Source: Chaunax sp. Z400 (Eukaryota; Chordata; Actinopteri; Lophiiformes; Chaunacidae). From it: a stretch of 64,000 nt of DNA. This document shows positions 11,571 to 25,700 of the stretch, in pieces. The notes under the pieces were generated by a model. It was not told the DNA's origin, searched no databases, and saw nothing but the letters and a program-made list of their open reading frames with translations. The stretch is taken from contig CM075203.1 in NCBI GenBank assembly GCA_037577475.1, positions 5,225,501-5,289,500 on the forward strand, read 5' to 3'. Both the position numbers and the translations under genes were made by a program. Position 1 is the first letter of the stretch. The number at the start of each line of letters is the position of its first letter.

Positions 11571-14500
11571 AACTACTGCAACCCTTAATAAGCTAGGCTA
11601 ACTATCTGTAGCGTCCACTTCTGAGTGGAGTACAAACAGAATAACGGGGCCACCAAAATGTTAAAAAATAATAACTAATGCTATTTGGACAAGTTGCAAA
11701 GAGGAAAGTGTAGTAGTCTGTATACTATGTCCTCCAGTTAGCGCAGCATAGAAGTAAACAGTGTGTCCAGGCAATGCTAGCTCTCAGCTGTCAATCCAAT
11801 AATGGGGAACACCCCTCCAGAGGCTCCAAGGTTAGACGCTGCTTCCAAAAATATGTCCAAAGACATTTTATGATCCTCGTTTGAGAAGCTGAAAGCTCTG
11901 AACGATTGCTGCAGTATCTTTTTTTTTTTTTTTAGTTTATATTTCCACAGACAGAGAGCGAGGAGAGTTTAAGTATCAGTCTGACTGGAACTCTGGGATT
12001 TCAGCCCTTCTATTGATGGACGTGATTCGTGTGCATTTTCAAACTACAACAACCCAGGATTACATACGCTGAACGTGTCACATCACTCACCCTCCAGGAT
12101 GAAGAAACGTTTGGATCAAACACAATCCCGTGTCTCATTCCCGCTCGGCTTTCAGGAATCTGTGAAATGATTGGTGAGGACGGTGTTGGAATGACGGGAA
12201 AGGTGTTGCATTACAAACAGAGAGAAGTCTGTTTGAAGCGGAGTGTCAGCGGAGATTTGTTCATGAAGTTGATGGTTTACATTTACCAGGTTGATTAGTG
12301 TATTCATATCGTCAGGGCTGACAGTTTCTCGTTTCCTTTTACCTTTCTGGTTTTCGTAAGGTCTTGCCTCTGCTGGCTTAATTAGCCGCGTCTTCTGCTC
12401 ATTTAAGCTCTGCTGACCTGCCAATTCTTTTTTATTCACTTTCTTTACAGCACACACATCAGACAGAAACAGAAGTGCAAGAGAAAAAGGTAGTCTGCTG
12501 TATAACATCCACTCGCAAGCACAGTCAGGCTGTATCGTCAGCTTCAGGTCTGATAATAAGGCTATTAATAACAAAGGATCCTCTAATGGAGAATCTCACT
12601 CTTTTCTAGTTTCATGCATTCTAAGAGTTCCTGTGTTGGTGGGGAGGCACGTTTTCACTGAAAAAGAACAGCACGCCTGACCAGCATGGTAGAAAAGGCA
12701 AGGACACAACCAATTTCACCTTTTGCTCCAACAATGTTCCCTCTCTGCTCGGAGCTCCATCTTAATCCTCCATGGCTAGACATACCAATCCAAAAGTGCA
12801 CAACACTGATCAGAAACCCCCGTCAGAGTGGAATGAAATCAAATGGCAACTAAAGAACAGTTGTCTTTTCTAAAATATTAATGCATCTCTCCCGTCACGC
12901 TCAACATTTGAGCCAGAAGATCAAACCAAATTGTCCATTTCAGACTGCTTTCGGCCACTTGTCTTGACCTTTACTGAGACAAAGTGCTAATCTCTGGACA
13001 GCAGTAGCTGCTGGGTTCACACTGTGATTGAATCTATGAAAAAAAGAATGTTGCATCCTCCGCAACGCTAGCCAGTTCATCAGGCATGTGGTCCCAGCTG
13101 GCATGGAGGCAATATGAAACACATAAACCCGCCTGATATTAATGACTCTGTCGAGCTGAGAGCCTCTGATGCTATTCGGAGATAGGCGCTAAATGTCCCT
13201 GAGTACTGAGAACACAACATTATAAGCATTCATATAAATATCCTCTCATCCCAGCACAAGACTGCCTGTCCTTGAGTTCCCATGAATATAATAAAGAGGT
13301 GGGCCTCTTGTAACTCAATACCCAGATATTGCCTGCAGTGGTGGCGCCGAGAGATGAAATGAAATCAGAACAAGGTGATGACAATGATGCCACTTGTGGT
13401 GGAGTTGGAGACTTAAGGATCCATTTCCCTCATATTTCAACCCCCCCCTTGAAGTCTCCAGTGTCCCTCTTTAGCCTCCCCTTGGCACTCCTCGCCATTA
13501 CAATGATGGTAATAAAAATAAATCAAAAACCAAGTTCCAAAGTGTTTCAAATACTGCAATCACAGCAGCAGGAGAGGGTAAAAGTTGTCGCTAAGTAAAA
13601 GGCATCAGATTAAAATGAAGTAAGATAATACAAGTAGGTAGATATATATTTCATTTCAAAAACATCTGTAGACTCTGGGAGACTTCGAGGAAGAGCGTCG
13701 GGTCGCAATCAGTCTTAAAATCCTGAACAGACCAATCAGCATTCATTTGCAGAATGCTAGCGGTTTGTGGGCAAAAGAAAAACGAAAGAGCATTGGTGTG
13801 TTTTCATATCACTTCTCATATATATTCAATACTATATTTTCCACAAACTAAAATAAAATTTGGGCTTTTTGTCTAGAAGTAGGTGAAAATCATTATTATA
13901 GCCATTTAGCTCCATTCACTCCCATTCATTTAGGACTCCTTCGGATTTAATAGGGAGTGAACAGGCTGCATGTAGAAGGGCTGTCATAGGATTCTACACA
14001 CAGTTAAGGATTTTGTCCGATTGGTTCATTCACATCACATGACAGATCATCAGATTCATGTTATAAGATTAGATTCAAAAGAACCTGACTCAACTCCTGA
14101 GCAGACAAAATATGCACAGGCTTTTATGGGGATAATTTGTATTTGCCACACATCCCATCGGATAGATTTCTTTTTTCCAAAGCATGGGAAATCGGAGGAA
14201 TTCAACAACTTCTGCGCGTTGACAAGAGAACCAATGCCATATGGAAAAACTGTGGTGGAAGACAGAGGCTTAAACGTTCTTCAGGCATGCCCCAACAGCC
14301 AGACCCCAATAAGATCCTGTGATGAGCCAAGAGGCTGTCATCTTTGGGGGGTCCTGAACGTCTTTTAGCACCCAGCTCTGTCACACACCTGCCACTGTCT
14401 TTTATACGGGCTGAGATGCAGCTCGTACACTGGATCCCTGCCAATCAGATCCGGCCCCTCCTGCAGCACTTCAATAACAACGTCAGTGTCAGGTTCCCCT

Positions 14501-15118
14501 TTAGCAGCACGCTACACATGGATGGGGGGCAATCAAAGGCCACTCTTTAACATTAGGGGAGATTGGCCTGAATTTAACCCTGGCATGTCCTTCTCTCTAG
14601 AGCCTTTAACAGACTGAAACTCGCAGAGAGCCAGTGTCCAATTTCTCTGCTGGTTTGCCCCCTGAACTGTGAGGATGGATGGAAGGGTAGCTTAACCTCT
14701 TATTGAGACCTCCAGGGACGGGTAGCACTGGAACTGGATGGGCCCCACAGGTCCTTGATTTCATTACGTGCGTGCTTGGAGTTGTCCTTATTGTCATCCC
14801 TGTTGTTTCTTGTGTAGGAATTCTCCTTAACACTGGAATTTAATGATTTTCAATTATGAAAGAGGAATAAAATTTTCCTAGGTTTGTTTGTTTGTTTTCC
14901 TGCATGTGACACTGTGGTGTTGTTTTCACACTAATATAAAAGGTGTCCCCACTTTATTTTTAGTTTTATTTTTCCTTTTTAGGAATTTTCTCTGACAGTG
15001 AGACATTGTGTGTCTTGTCTTAAGGAATAGTAAATAATATTTTCAAAGCTGCTTTTGATTTTTTTTTTTTTTAAAAGAAAAAGAATTAAACACAGCAAAG
15101 TATTTTCCTGAACACAGG
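11571..15118. other. No gene seen
   Basis: Contains poly-T runs (about 11920-11933) and isolated chance frames. No gene or repeat is supported. Confidence 0.6.
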
Positions 15119-15119
15119 G

Positions 15120-15367
15120 TGTGACGACCCCGTGAGCAGGCCTCTCTCTCCTGGGTCATTAGGGTGATTCAGCTCACCTGGTCTTGTTTCACAGCTATAT
15201 AAACTGATGGCAGTAAACCAGTCTGTCTGGCTTCCACAGTGATTGGCTTATGTATTTAGTTTGCCTTTATCTTAAGTTACTTTTATTTATGTAAAATAAA
15301 CTTACTTTTAGTTACAACTCATGTGTGTTCTCCCCTCTTTTGTCCATCTTTGAGCCAGGTTGTGACC
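15120..15367 (+). mobile_element. Solo-LTR-like unit
   Basis: Begins TGTGACGACCCC and ends AGCCAGGTTGTGACC, a near-inverted pair. Inside, a TATATAA box (15197-15203) is followed 98 bases later by AATAAA (15295-15300), the promoter and polyadenylation layout of an LTR. No gag or pol lies alongside. A target-site duplication could not be established. Confidence 0.55.
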
Positions 15368-15372
15368 GGATC

Positions 15373-18095
15373 TGTGAGTATGAATAATGAATAGTAACAT
15401 TCAGTTACTTAAATGTGTTTTTATATAGTAGCTCCAATGAAAACTGCTAAAACCTCCATCTGTGGATTATCAGTGATTTTGGGAAGTTATGCTGCCATAG
15501 GATTTTTTTAAATGTGATTTTTCATTGCTGTGCAGTGCTCTGGAAAAAAAAAAAAACATTAACATCTATTGAATCTGACTAGCAGACACCTCAAGACCTG
15601 GCCAAATAAGGTCAAACCTGACTCTGCATGGTTTGTAATCACAAGCGGTAAGTGAAAAAAATATTGTCTTTGGTAATTTGGCAAGCCAGACCCTTTAAAT
15701 GACTGTATCTGCTCCCTGAGCTGAGGAAACTTTGCTGTTCTGAGTACTTTAGCCCTGAATAGAGTGTGATGCCAAATTTGCTCAAATAAGAGAGAATGTC
15801 AAGGAAATCATTATCGCCTCCTGTTGCCCAGAGCGAGGTGCCACGGTCGATCATCGGCTCACTGCTCTGCCAATACGTCTCGCTGCCCTCCAAACACAAC
15901 ATTCTCCGTTAGCTTCAATCCCACAGCTCCCACATTGTTGGGAGATGTGGAGCTTTTCTTTCCGGATATCACTCATGTACCTGTTTTCTCAGCAAAATGG
16001 CAGATGAGAGGAGGAATTATCCCGGGATGTTGTACTCAATCTGAAATGCTCGACGTTTAAAAGCCTGACATTTAAAAGCGCCGGCCAATGTTAAATTATG
16101 GGTGACAGACATAAATAAAACGGTGAACCCAGCCTGTTCGCACTATTTGAATTGGACTGTTCTGCCCTTGGTGGGACCAAGACCTCTAAGCAACACTGAC
16201 AAATTCCACCTCAGGCCCACAGCAGATGGCATAGCAATCTACCCAGACAATTAATAAAAAAAAACTGGGTGTTGAGTCCTAATATCCCACTAGTTCCATT
16301 CTGTGGAGAAAGAGACAGCCAAGTCAAACAAGAAAACTACTACCACGCTGTAATAGCCACTACTGAAAATGCCTTTTTCTCCTGCGCCGTTACAAATGAC
16401 TCCAGGGTTTTGGTTTGAAACAGACTTTTTCTCCATAACTGTGACAGCTGTTCATTTATACCCACTTTAACCCAATGAGCCACTTTGTTGGTCTGATAAA
16501 CAAATACACCTTGCTTTCAGTCACACTGCTAATTGAAAAGAAATTGATGTTCTCCTCGGGTTGTGTTCGATGATTTCGGTAGAATCGGATAATTCATCTG
16601 TTCTCTTTGAGCTCTTAATCCACCAAGCCCTCTGCTTACGCTCAATTCATGTTATTTAAGTATTTCTCTATGCTGAGAGCAGCACGCCACCATAATTACA
16701 AAAATATTTATTTTCTTCACTTCCTCTTATTTGGCTTCCACCTCTGACTCGGCAGAATTTATCCACCACACAGCCTAAGCAGAGGATGTGTTTATGTGTG
16801 CAAGTGTGCTTTTTCCCAGTGTCGTTTGTCTTAATGTGGGTGTAGACAAATTACATTAGTGCAATAGCTATTAACCATTTTCACCCAATGGTATTACTGA
16901 ACGGACTTAAGCTGACTGAGCACTGAAAATAAGGCTGTAGGGTTCACAGGACTGCTTCTGCAAATTCACCAAAGTGTGCTTTTACCATCATAGAGCAAGT
17001 GTGCAGGAAGCAGAGATATAATTCATAACTCATTTACAGCCTGTCTCATAAGATCAGGATGACTCAGAATTTATGACGAGCCATTATTCTTATTAGGCTT
17101 GTAAAAGAAGGCATTAGCCCACGGCAGGCATTAGTCAAATTTACTTTACCTAACAAGGGGCAGCCTGAGGTGAGAGAACAGTAATACTCAATCAGAGCTC
17201 TACAAGGTGATGGCGGGATGCCAGATTTAATGACAAGTATGAAGAGTTTGAAATTCATGAATGTGAATGATTGCATAAGCTTGAGAGGAAACACAGCAGG
17301 GATTGAAATTCAATAGGAATTAGCACCCGTGCTTTTAAATCTGATGTTTATATATTGTACAGTATGGACAGCTGATTGCGTGCGAGGGAGATCATCACTG
17401 CACGTCAAATTGAACCCAAACCTCTTTTATCGATGAGATAATGGCGCGAGACAAAATAAAACAAACAAAGCCAAGTAGCTCAGATGCCGTACTTGAACGC
17501 CCCACGCGGATCCCGATTCTGCACGGTGGCTTTGAGAAGTCCGGCTGTCTCTGGGTGTGTCAAATCCCACACGGACGACCCCGGAGGAGTGACGAGCACA
17601 AGCCCGGTTTCTTAGATTTTTTTTTTTTTTTTTTGCGTCATATGACACGGTTCTCACATGACCTGATAGCTCTTCAGCCTCTGTCAGACAGCTGGGCCCG
17701 AGGCTGGACCATCTAAAGGAGGGAACAGGTGGTGAAGAGGCCACCTCGCTGGAAGACGTTTGGAGCCAGTAACTATCTTTGCGGTGCACGACTGAGAGGA
17801 ACTGTTCACATGTTGGCAGAATGAAGCAAACTTGAGAGGCTGCAGCCCCAGAGCTGAGCAACCAATCATTTGATCTACACTTGAAATTGGATGGAAACAG
17901 CTCCAGACATTTCTGAGCTTAAAATTATGGGATTTGCCAACCGGGATCTTACTCTCATATGTCTGCCCAATATGACTGGTGGTTATTATGACACTTTACT
18001 CAGCACCTCTGCTGTAGAGATTTAAGAAACGTGTGCTCTAGTGAGCATTACGTCAATCTGGGCAAAGACTTTGAGCTCCTCCAAAAAAAAAAAAC
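15373..18095. other. No gene seen; candidate noncoding element near 16820-17340
   Basis: Free of recognised repeats. The part 16820-17340 is AT-rich with several ATTA/TAAT cores and no low-complexity sequence, as in conserved noncoding elements, but conservation cannot be seen from one sequence. Confidence 0.4.
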
Positions 18096-18100
18096 TTAAC

Positions 18101-18340
18101 TGGTGGCTTGTGACTGGGAGGATGTTTGTTCAGTCCCCGGACCAGCAGGATAAATCTGGGTGGGGAGAGTAAAATAGCAACCCTTTACCCTTCATCATTT
18201 CTACCCCAGAGATGCCTGAGCAAGGTCCTTAACCACAACTGCCCCAGTGGAGCTGCTCGTTGGCCAGCAGATCAGACTGTGGTTGAACTGGGCAGCTTCC
18301 AAATGTGAATGTGATCAGGAAGCTCCTGCAAAAGGTTCAT
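18101..18340 (+). mobile_element. SINE-like element
   Basis: Shows a degenerate B-box-like GTTCAGTCCCCGG, then CCTGAGCAAGGTCCTTAACC, AACTGCCCCAGTGGAGCTGC and AATGTGAATGTGATC, in the order of a common fish tRNA-derived SINE. The family is from memory. Confidence 0.65.
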
Positions 18341-18599
18341 CGTAATGAAACGTCACTAAATTAATAGAAAATTGTTAAAAAATATTTCAAGCCACCTTTG
18401 ATTCATATTTATATATAAGAAATGGCCATGCATAATGTCAAAGGGCTTCATATTAAACATAGTACAGTCAGTTATCACCCATCTTTGCAGTTCCCCTCAG
18501 CTATAAGAAGCATTTTTGGTTTTCAGGCCCACAACCTCTGCTCAACTAGTCTTGTTTCTAGTGACATCAGCACCACCTCATTATATTCAGCAAAAAAAA

Positions 18600-19000
18600 A
18601 AAAAACTCTGAGCATTTAGCAACCAAAGAGAGGAATATTTGACTGAGGAGCAGGTGAAGACCAAAGCAGAAAAAAAAACTTACAGAATGCACTGGGAACA
18701 CAAGAGGAATGGCTGGAACGTGAGAAAACATCGACAAACTGGCAACTAACAACAGGAATCACACAGAATAAATACACTGGGATAACGAGGGCATGACAAA
18801 ACAGGTGGGACAGGGAGGATGAATCAGTCGCAGGTGGAGACGATCAGACAATCAAGGCACTTTCCAAGAAGAGCAGGTCTAGACTGAACTCTTTCACAAG
18901 AAAACATGACAGGGAGTGTAAAGCAAAAAAACACAATATGGAGAGCATAACTTTAAAAAAAAAAACAGGAAACATAGAACCTTCAAAATAAGAGGAACCA
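18600..19000 (+). repeat. Three-copy dispersed repeat, copy 2
   Basis: Carries CTGGCAACTAACAACAGGAA followed by TCACACAGAATAAATACACT, nearly identical to copy 1, then GGTGGAGACGATCAGACAAT. The orientation is the same as copy 1. Confidence 0.7.
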
Positions 19001-21751
19001 ACAATTATATTCCCACGTTCATGTCAAGTTTCATCATATCTTTTAGAAAAACCACCTAACTAATTTAGTTTAGACCTATAAAAATACTCTCACTTAATAA
19101 GATCCATGTTTTTGCCTGTGCTAAAAACAACAAGATGGTTTGTCGAGTCAAGTCAATTATATTTATTTATCCCCTAATCAATGTTATCTCATGACACTTT
19201 CCAGAAAAACAGGTAAAAAAAAACAGGTCTACACCGTCCTCTTTATTTTTACAGAGACCCAACAATTACCCTCTGAGCAAGTACCTGGCAACAGTGCCAC
19301 AGAAAAACTGCCTTTCAACAGGGAGAAACCTTTGGAGTTAACCCCGGCTCTTTGGTTGGCGGCCATCTGCCTCGACCGGTTTGTATCTGCATGTTTCCAA
19401 ATTACACAAATTAAATGGCAAGTCACATACCATTCATGTTTCACTGGCTGGCACTATACACAGAGGCTCCAGATGTGGCTAGTCGCTTTACAACTGCTAT
19501 GAAATCGAGCGTGAATTTCCAACAGAAATGGTGGGTATGTCGTCATAATTAACAGAAATATGAGGACAATAACGTGAGCGCAACAAATACCAGGATTTCC
19601 CACTAAAACTAAACGTCCCTTAAGCTCGGTGAAACACTCAGGCCAGAAGCCTTACGGGAAAGTTTAACAAGTGGATATTACACTTGAACAAAAGCAATTA
19701 ATAAGTGTGTTTTATGTCATACAGCTGTCTAACCTCCAGGCCAGGGTATTATATTCTGGATGACTGCGGTCATAAAGTGCATCAGTTCCACCTTAAGCGA
19801 ATGTTTATAGTCACTGTTTTGTGTTTTGTGGGAAAAATTCTTCATTAAGTCCCCGAGGGTGCAAACACCATTAGGGATTATGAATTCCATCTCATTTGTG
19901 CCATCATCAATCCACTAAGAATCAAATTAACATCTGTTGTTGTTTTACTTCAAACTGACATTAAAGTGTCATAAAATTCAGAAGGGGCCGCTTTAAGCTC
20001 AAAGGATGTAAGCATTTTGCCAAAGGAAATGTAAAATTAAGGCAGAATCGATGTGGTGATGTGATGTGTTTCCCCACTGACAGTTTCTTATGGTTTGTGG
20101 TGAAACATTAGTCTATCATCTCCAGCAGGCACCAGCGCTGGAACTCCAAATTGATCCCACGCAAAACAAATGGCAATCTGTGACAGCGGGACACAATGCT
20201 TCATCCTGCCCATCCATTAACCCCTATCACAAAGCTCCCACTCTGAAGATGGAATGTGTTGATGTCTCACTGATAGAAAGAAAGACGGAGAAAGAAGAGA
20301 GATGTAGGGGTGGTGAAAAAGGCGCTGTGAAAACAGGGAAGTAGGAACTGCACGAGGGATTAAAATAGATAAGAATAAAAGTGGCAGAGAGAAGCAAGAA
20401 TAAAGAGTAAATAATCAATAATCAACCATTTACACCAAAACCTGAGTATCAAATGATCATTTCTATTTCTAACAAGGTATTTAAAGGCAAAACAAATGAA
20501 AACACACTTTTGTCACATGATGACATCTGAGCCAGCTCATTCGCTAACTAAGCCCACAAGATGCTGAAGATATTTGTTGACTAAAAACAGATCATTGCCT
20601 CCACCAGGGAGGTTGAGGTGACTGTAGTTTTGCTTTGGGGTGAAATGGCAACATGGGGGAAACTGAGCTGCCTTGGCGGAGGTCTGCGCTCTCCGAGTGC
20701 TTTCTAGTTTCATATAAGTTACTGGTCAGTGGCTGCACCCAGCTCTCCAGCGGTCTAATCCACAGCCGCGGGGTTCACAGACCCTCAAAATCTGCACAAA
20801 ACTTGGTGAACACAGGTTTGCCGGTGGTTAACATGAGTCAGCTGAGTCACAACATGTAATTAAACAACTTTGAGTGAGCCTCTGGCATGTTTTTTAAATA
20901 CTTGACATCACGCTAACATCCTCCCCCCACCTCGAGGCCCTCTGCCCAGCTACTATAACACATCCTGGACCACCCTGTCCACTGAACAGAGAGCAAACTG
21001 ATATCACTGATTTTTTTTAAGGAATTACTAATTCCTTACATTACTAATTGTAAAAAATTGTTAAACTTTAAAAAATCTTATTAAAAGTCAGGATGGAAAT
21101 AGGCTTTTGTAATCCTAACATACTGTTAAACCACTGACATCTGTTGATTTTCTTTTACAAATTGTAGCGCTGGAGAGACAAACTATAAAAAAAAAAGAAA
21201 CACATTTGATATCATTATAGCTTTGAGTGATATAATCATAAACTTCTGCACATTTGTCACTCAAAAAATCCAGATTGTCCACCTTGACCTGCATGTCTTT
21301 TACACAACACACCTCAGACCACAGTCTGGAAAAACAGCTTCCACTGTGAAAACTGAGGTTATAATCAGGCTTTAAATTCAGCAGTATGTTCCTGGCTTAC
21401 GGGAAAACGGTAGCACCAGCAGCCGCCACGCACAGCGGCAGGTTGGCGAGAAGTGGTGGGTCTTCATTCAAGCCAAACCACAGAGAGGGGAGGAAGGAGG
21501 CCTTGTTCTCCTTGTTCTCTCTGGGCTGCATTGGCTTTGTCAGCCCTTCTTTGTAATTAGAAGAGACCTCCTCCTCCCACTGTAATTAACAGCAATAGGA
21601 TGTGTGCTGTAATTCAGCCTCCTGCTTTGTCATGCTGATATGTTTCTGAGCCGCGGTTGAAGCTGGGTGGGCCACGTTTCATACTGCTACAGCGTGAAAC
21701 TTAACATGTGGATTTGTTTCAACAAAATGACACAAGTTTTTACTCCTTTTG

Positions 21752-21760
<9 letters not shown>
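19001..21760. other. No gene seen
   Basis: No supported gene or recognised repeat. Confidence 0.6.

Positions 21761-21799
<39 letters not shown>
21761..21799. repeat. (AT)n microsatellite
   Basis: 39 bases of AT after an A run. Confidence 0.97.
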
Positions 21800-21800
<1 letters not shown>

Positions 21801-22567
21801 CACAGCCAGTGCATCAGCTGCAAGATGCGTGTCATACAACACTCACAGACCGCTTTCAAATGAGTAGAAGGGGTGTATCTATTTATTTCCAACTGATGAG
21901 TGTCAACAAATGCTCTGCATGCTTCTATTTTGATGTGGCAAAGAAGTTAAGATGTCAACAAGGCAACCTGGGCCAGCTTATATGATGCTGCAGGGTGCAG
22001 GTACAGCGTACAGCTGTAAAATTCAGGCCCTTCTTTAGCTTCACCTACTCAATCTTCTCTCTCCAAACAGGACTGTGATTGGATGATATTTTTAACCTGT
22101 TTGTCCAAAGGTCCTAGGCATATTGAGGAAAGAAAAAAGAGAGAGATGATTGGGAAGAAAGATGAGCCGTCATCGAAACACATTTGTGTCAGGTGATGTC
22201 CGATGTGTTGCAGTAATGTATGGGAGCACTTATGTCTGTGACATGAAGGGGCATTCATCACATTCCTCTCAGTCTGTGGCAGGAGAACGCTGGCAGAGGA
22301 ATTTCAATGCAACACTTGGACAATACATCACAGCAGACGTCCCTCCATGGCACGTTCATCACATCCGCCTTGCATTTTGAAGAAGCTCAGCGTGGGCATC
22401 AGGATGCACCAACACTGCCCTGTCTAACGCTCCAGCATGTCAGCAAAAGTGGGCTAAGAAAGAGGTTTAAGCAGGGAATTATCCTCTAAAACATGAAAAT
22501 GGACATGTCCATTAATAATAATACGTTTCAAAACATGTTACACAGCACTTTACAAACACTAAAAGAT
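21800..22567. other. No gene seen
   Basis: Between the two AT-type tracts. Open frames are short and overlap on both strands; no protein is recognisable and no repeat was recognised. Confidence 0.55.
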
Positions 22568-22673
22568 TCAATAAAATAAAAATAAAATAAAATGAATCAT
22601 TAAATAAATAAATGAACAAGAATAAAAAAAATAAAAATAAAATACAATAAAAGTTTTTAAAAAAATAAAATAA

Positions 22674-22738
<65 letters not shown>
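22568..22738. repeat. AATAAA-type low complexity followed by (TA)n
   Basis: A/T-only stretch of AAAATA units, then about 29 TA units at 22679-22738. Confidence 0.97.
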
Positions 22739-22739
<1 letters not shown>

Positions 22740-22741
<2 letters not shown>

Positions 22742-25700
22742 TAATTAATTAAATGATAATAAAATAAATATTGTGAACATCTGTGGTGAAATATTTTTTA
22801 TCTGGGCAACATAGTATAGTGGATCAAGTAAAAACTGCAGCTCCAACACACAACCTATTTTGTTCAAGCAAAAGACTGGAAAAGCACTTATCTCTCTGTA
22901 AATGGCACAATATCATCTTCCAGTGTCCTGGGAATTTTAATTACAGCTCTGAAGCTGCTATTTAAAATGGAGTTTTGTCTCCTCAACTACCTTTTTTTTT
23001 CAATAAACCGAGATCTCTGCTGTTTTTGTCAGTAGCTTTCAATTCTTTGGCAGCAAGGTGTGATTTATAGTCAGCGGAGATGTGTGTGTGTGTGTTACCA
23101 TGGTATGTGAGTGCAAATAAGGTGTCAAAGATAGGCTCTTGAGTGATGCCACCAGTTTCTATAATGAAGGTATTCATTCTGGATGTCTGCTTTCTTTTTC
23201 TTTATAGCAAAATACCAATAGAGAGTAATTAAAACATGCAATTACGGTCATACCTTTGACGACTATGCAGCTGATGTTGGAATCACAAAGATTTTTTAGG
23301 AGATCAGGTTCAGTTCAAGTGTTATATTTTCATTTTACATGACTGTAAGTAGTTCTGAGTTTCTCTGCCAAGTTTAAAAAAATGACAAAGATTACACTTT
23401 CTAGAAACTTACTGTAACATTAATCAACTTATTTTTAAATCCTGGGTAAATTATGGATGTAATCAGAAACTATTTCTCTATCTGTTTTGTAAATTCTGTG
23501 AGTTAAAAACCCAAATATTTCCCCCAGGAGTGGGTGGAGACCACAACGGAGTTAAAAGGAGAGTGAATATTGCACTTACATTCATCCTGTGAAAAAATAC
23601 TAATGTTGATGTTTTCACAGCATCAGTGATTTAAAAGCTGCAGTGTTTACACAGTTAAGCACCTCCAGGCCAAATCTTTAGTGCCGTTTGAGATAAAAGG
23701 ATGTGCCATTAATTTCTTCTATCATGAAAAACACCCAGTGGGAGAGAAGCAGCAATCACCTAACAGTCTTGTTTAGACAAGACTGCATGTGGCTGACATT
23801 AAATTTAGTGGGCCATTCAAGGACAAATCTGTCAACAGATACAGGATCAAAATACTGCAAATGAGAAAAAACGTTACCCACTAAAGATTTTGAGACACAA
23901 ACGCAGCACGCAAAAACCGTCTGGGATGCAGCTGTCTTCTTCATTGGTTTTGTTTGTTGTTGCTGTAACACTGATAAGATCAATGCATGGATTACACGGC
24001 TCCGTGTGACAAATCTGTGGAAGCGCTGTCTGCAAGAACGGGATCGGGTCAAGGTAATCTGTGGAATATTTATATTCATTACACGTCACTGTTTTTGTCC
24101 AGGATACGGTGGGAGATAATGAAACCCTGACCTCTTCTATTGGCATATCATGGTCCAGTCCATCTCTCGCTCATTAACATGACATTATTCAATTGTTTTT
24201 CATATCACACACCAGTGTCTCTCACAACAATATCTTTGCTGGAGCTCTGAATGATTGGTGTGAATTGGTAACAGAAATACCGCGGCGTTGAATCAGAGCA
24301 ATAAACCTGTATTTGTACAGTTACAAGAGCAGGAGTGCAGACTGACGAGGGGGATGACAGGAAAAGCTGCTTCCTGTCCAGACAGTCTGGATGCGGTGTG
24401 ATGTGCTGATGTGGAACATGACCCGGGGCACATCCCTGCCTCTCTGCACGCTGCCCATTATCTCCCAATGGGTACAAAGAAGAAGCCCTGCTACGGCGAG
24501 CACTTCCTGCTTCCTCTCCAGCAGCAGAGGCAGGTACGCGTATGAGGCAGTGATGTGACTTCACCCAGCTGGTGAAGAAAGGATGGTGGAGAGCATCTCA
24601 CTGGGTCATGGCCACCAGATTTAGTGGGCAGGAAGTATTGTTAAAGAACAAAGATCTTACAGTGCTACTAGGAGCATGTTCGACCAGGCTTGGTGCTGGG
24701 TTCAAGCCAGGATTTTTCAACATCAGTCACTTCAATAGTTTTCAAACAGATAGCAAAACAGATTAGGTTTTTATGTCGTCACCCCTCCACAAGGAGTGCG
24801 ATACTTTTAACTCGTAAAAAGGTAGATGGGCTGGAGCGGATGAGGAAAGTTGCAATTGCGATTATAAATTTAAGTTAATGCAGATCTGACAACATTTGGG
24901 AAATGTTTAACTTTCATAATATTCGCCTAATGTTAAGTGATTTATAAGCTGCATGCAGTTAAGTCGGCAAATTAAGCGATATCGTCCGTGTTGATGGGGC
25001 CGCATTCATAACTATACGACTCATTTCTCATTACTAATGAAATAAGAGGAGTTGATTGTGGCAGGATGACAAATGTCACATTTCAAACTCGTGAGACGTC
25101 TGACTGAACTACACTTACTTTGTTTGAACTACAAAGCTGGCAAATTTTAGAAAGTGAATGATTGACTCTCATACAGTATGTCAGCACAGACAAAAGATGA
25201 TGTCCTGATGACAGAGGCACCAGATCATTTTATACTGACAGCGAGTTTTGTCATTCAGTTTGAGGACTTGTTGAACAAAATCCTGCACGTTGAAGTGTAT
25301 TTTCAGCCAGTACATTTGTGTATTCCAATTATGCATAGAAGTTTTTCCTCCACTCCTCAGGGCTTCGGGTGACACAGTTCCACTGTGAAGGCGAAACAAA
25401 GAGGATGGGCTGTTTTGCCAAAAAATGCAAAACAGCTACTTTGTTTAAACACTTTAAAACATGTCTCTCCCAAAATGCACAGCTTGGGCCTGAACAAAAT
25501 ATTTTTTCATGCATCTGATGCTGTCGTCCGTCTGCTGCCTGGCTCGGCTTAGCTTGATGCATCTGTTTGGAGAGAGGAAAAAAACAAACACCTGCATATC
25601 TCTCTCCCAGTTGAATTGCTCAGAAGTGCTGCCAAGTAGAACTGGACAGATGTGGGGACTGGATCTGCGGTAGACAACTCCATCACTCTACCCACTCATC

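Noticed and set aside
12152..12574. 140-codon open frame on the minus strand
   Set aside because: No recognisable protein, no splice context and no neighbouring exon. A frame of this length is expected by chance in 46 kb.
15639..15902. 87-codon minus-strand frame that looked protein-like
   Set aside because: No known motif and no flanking exon with a matching phase. Could be an old pseudogene fragment but nothing supports it.
17427..17861. 144-codon open frame on the minus strand
   Set aside because: Contains a run of lysines from a poly-A tract and no domain. Treated as chance.
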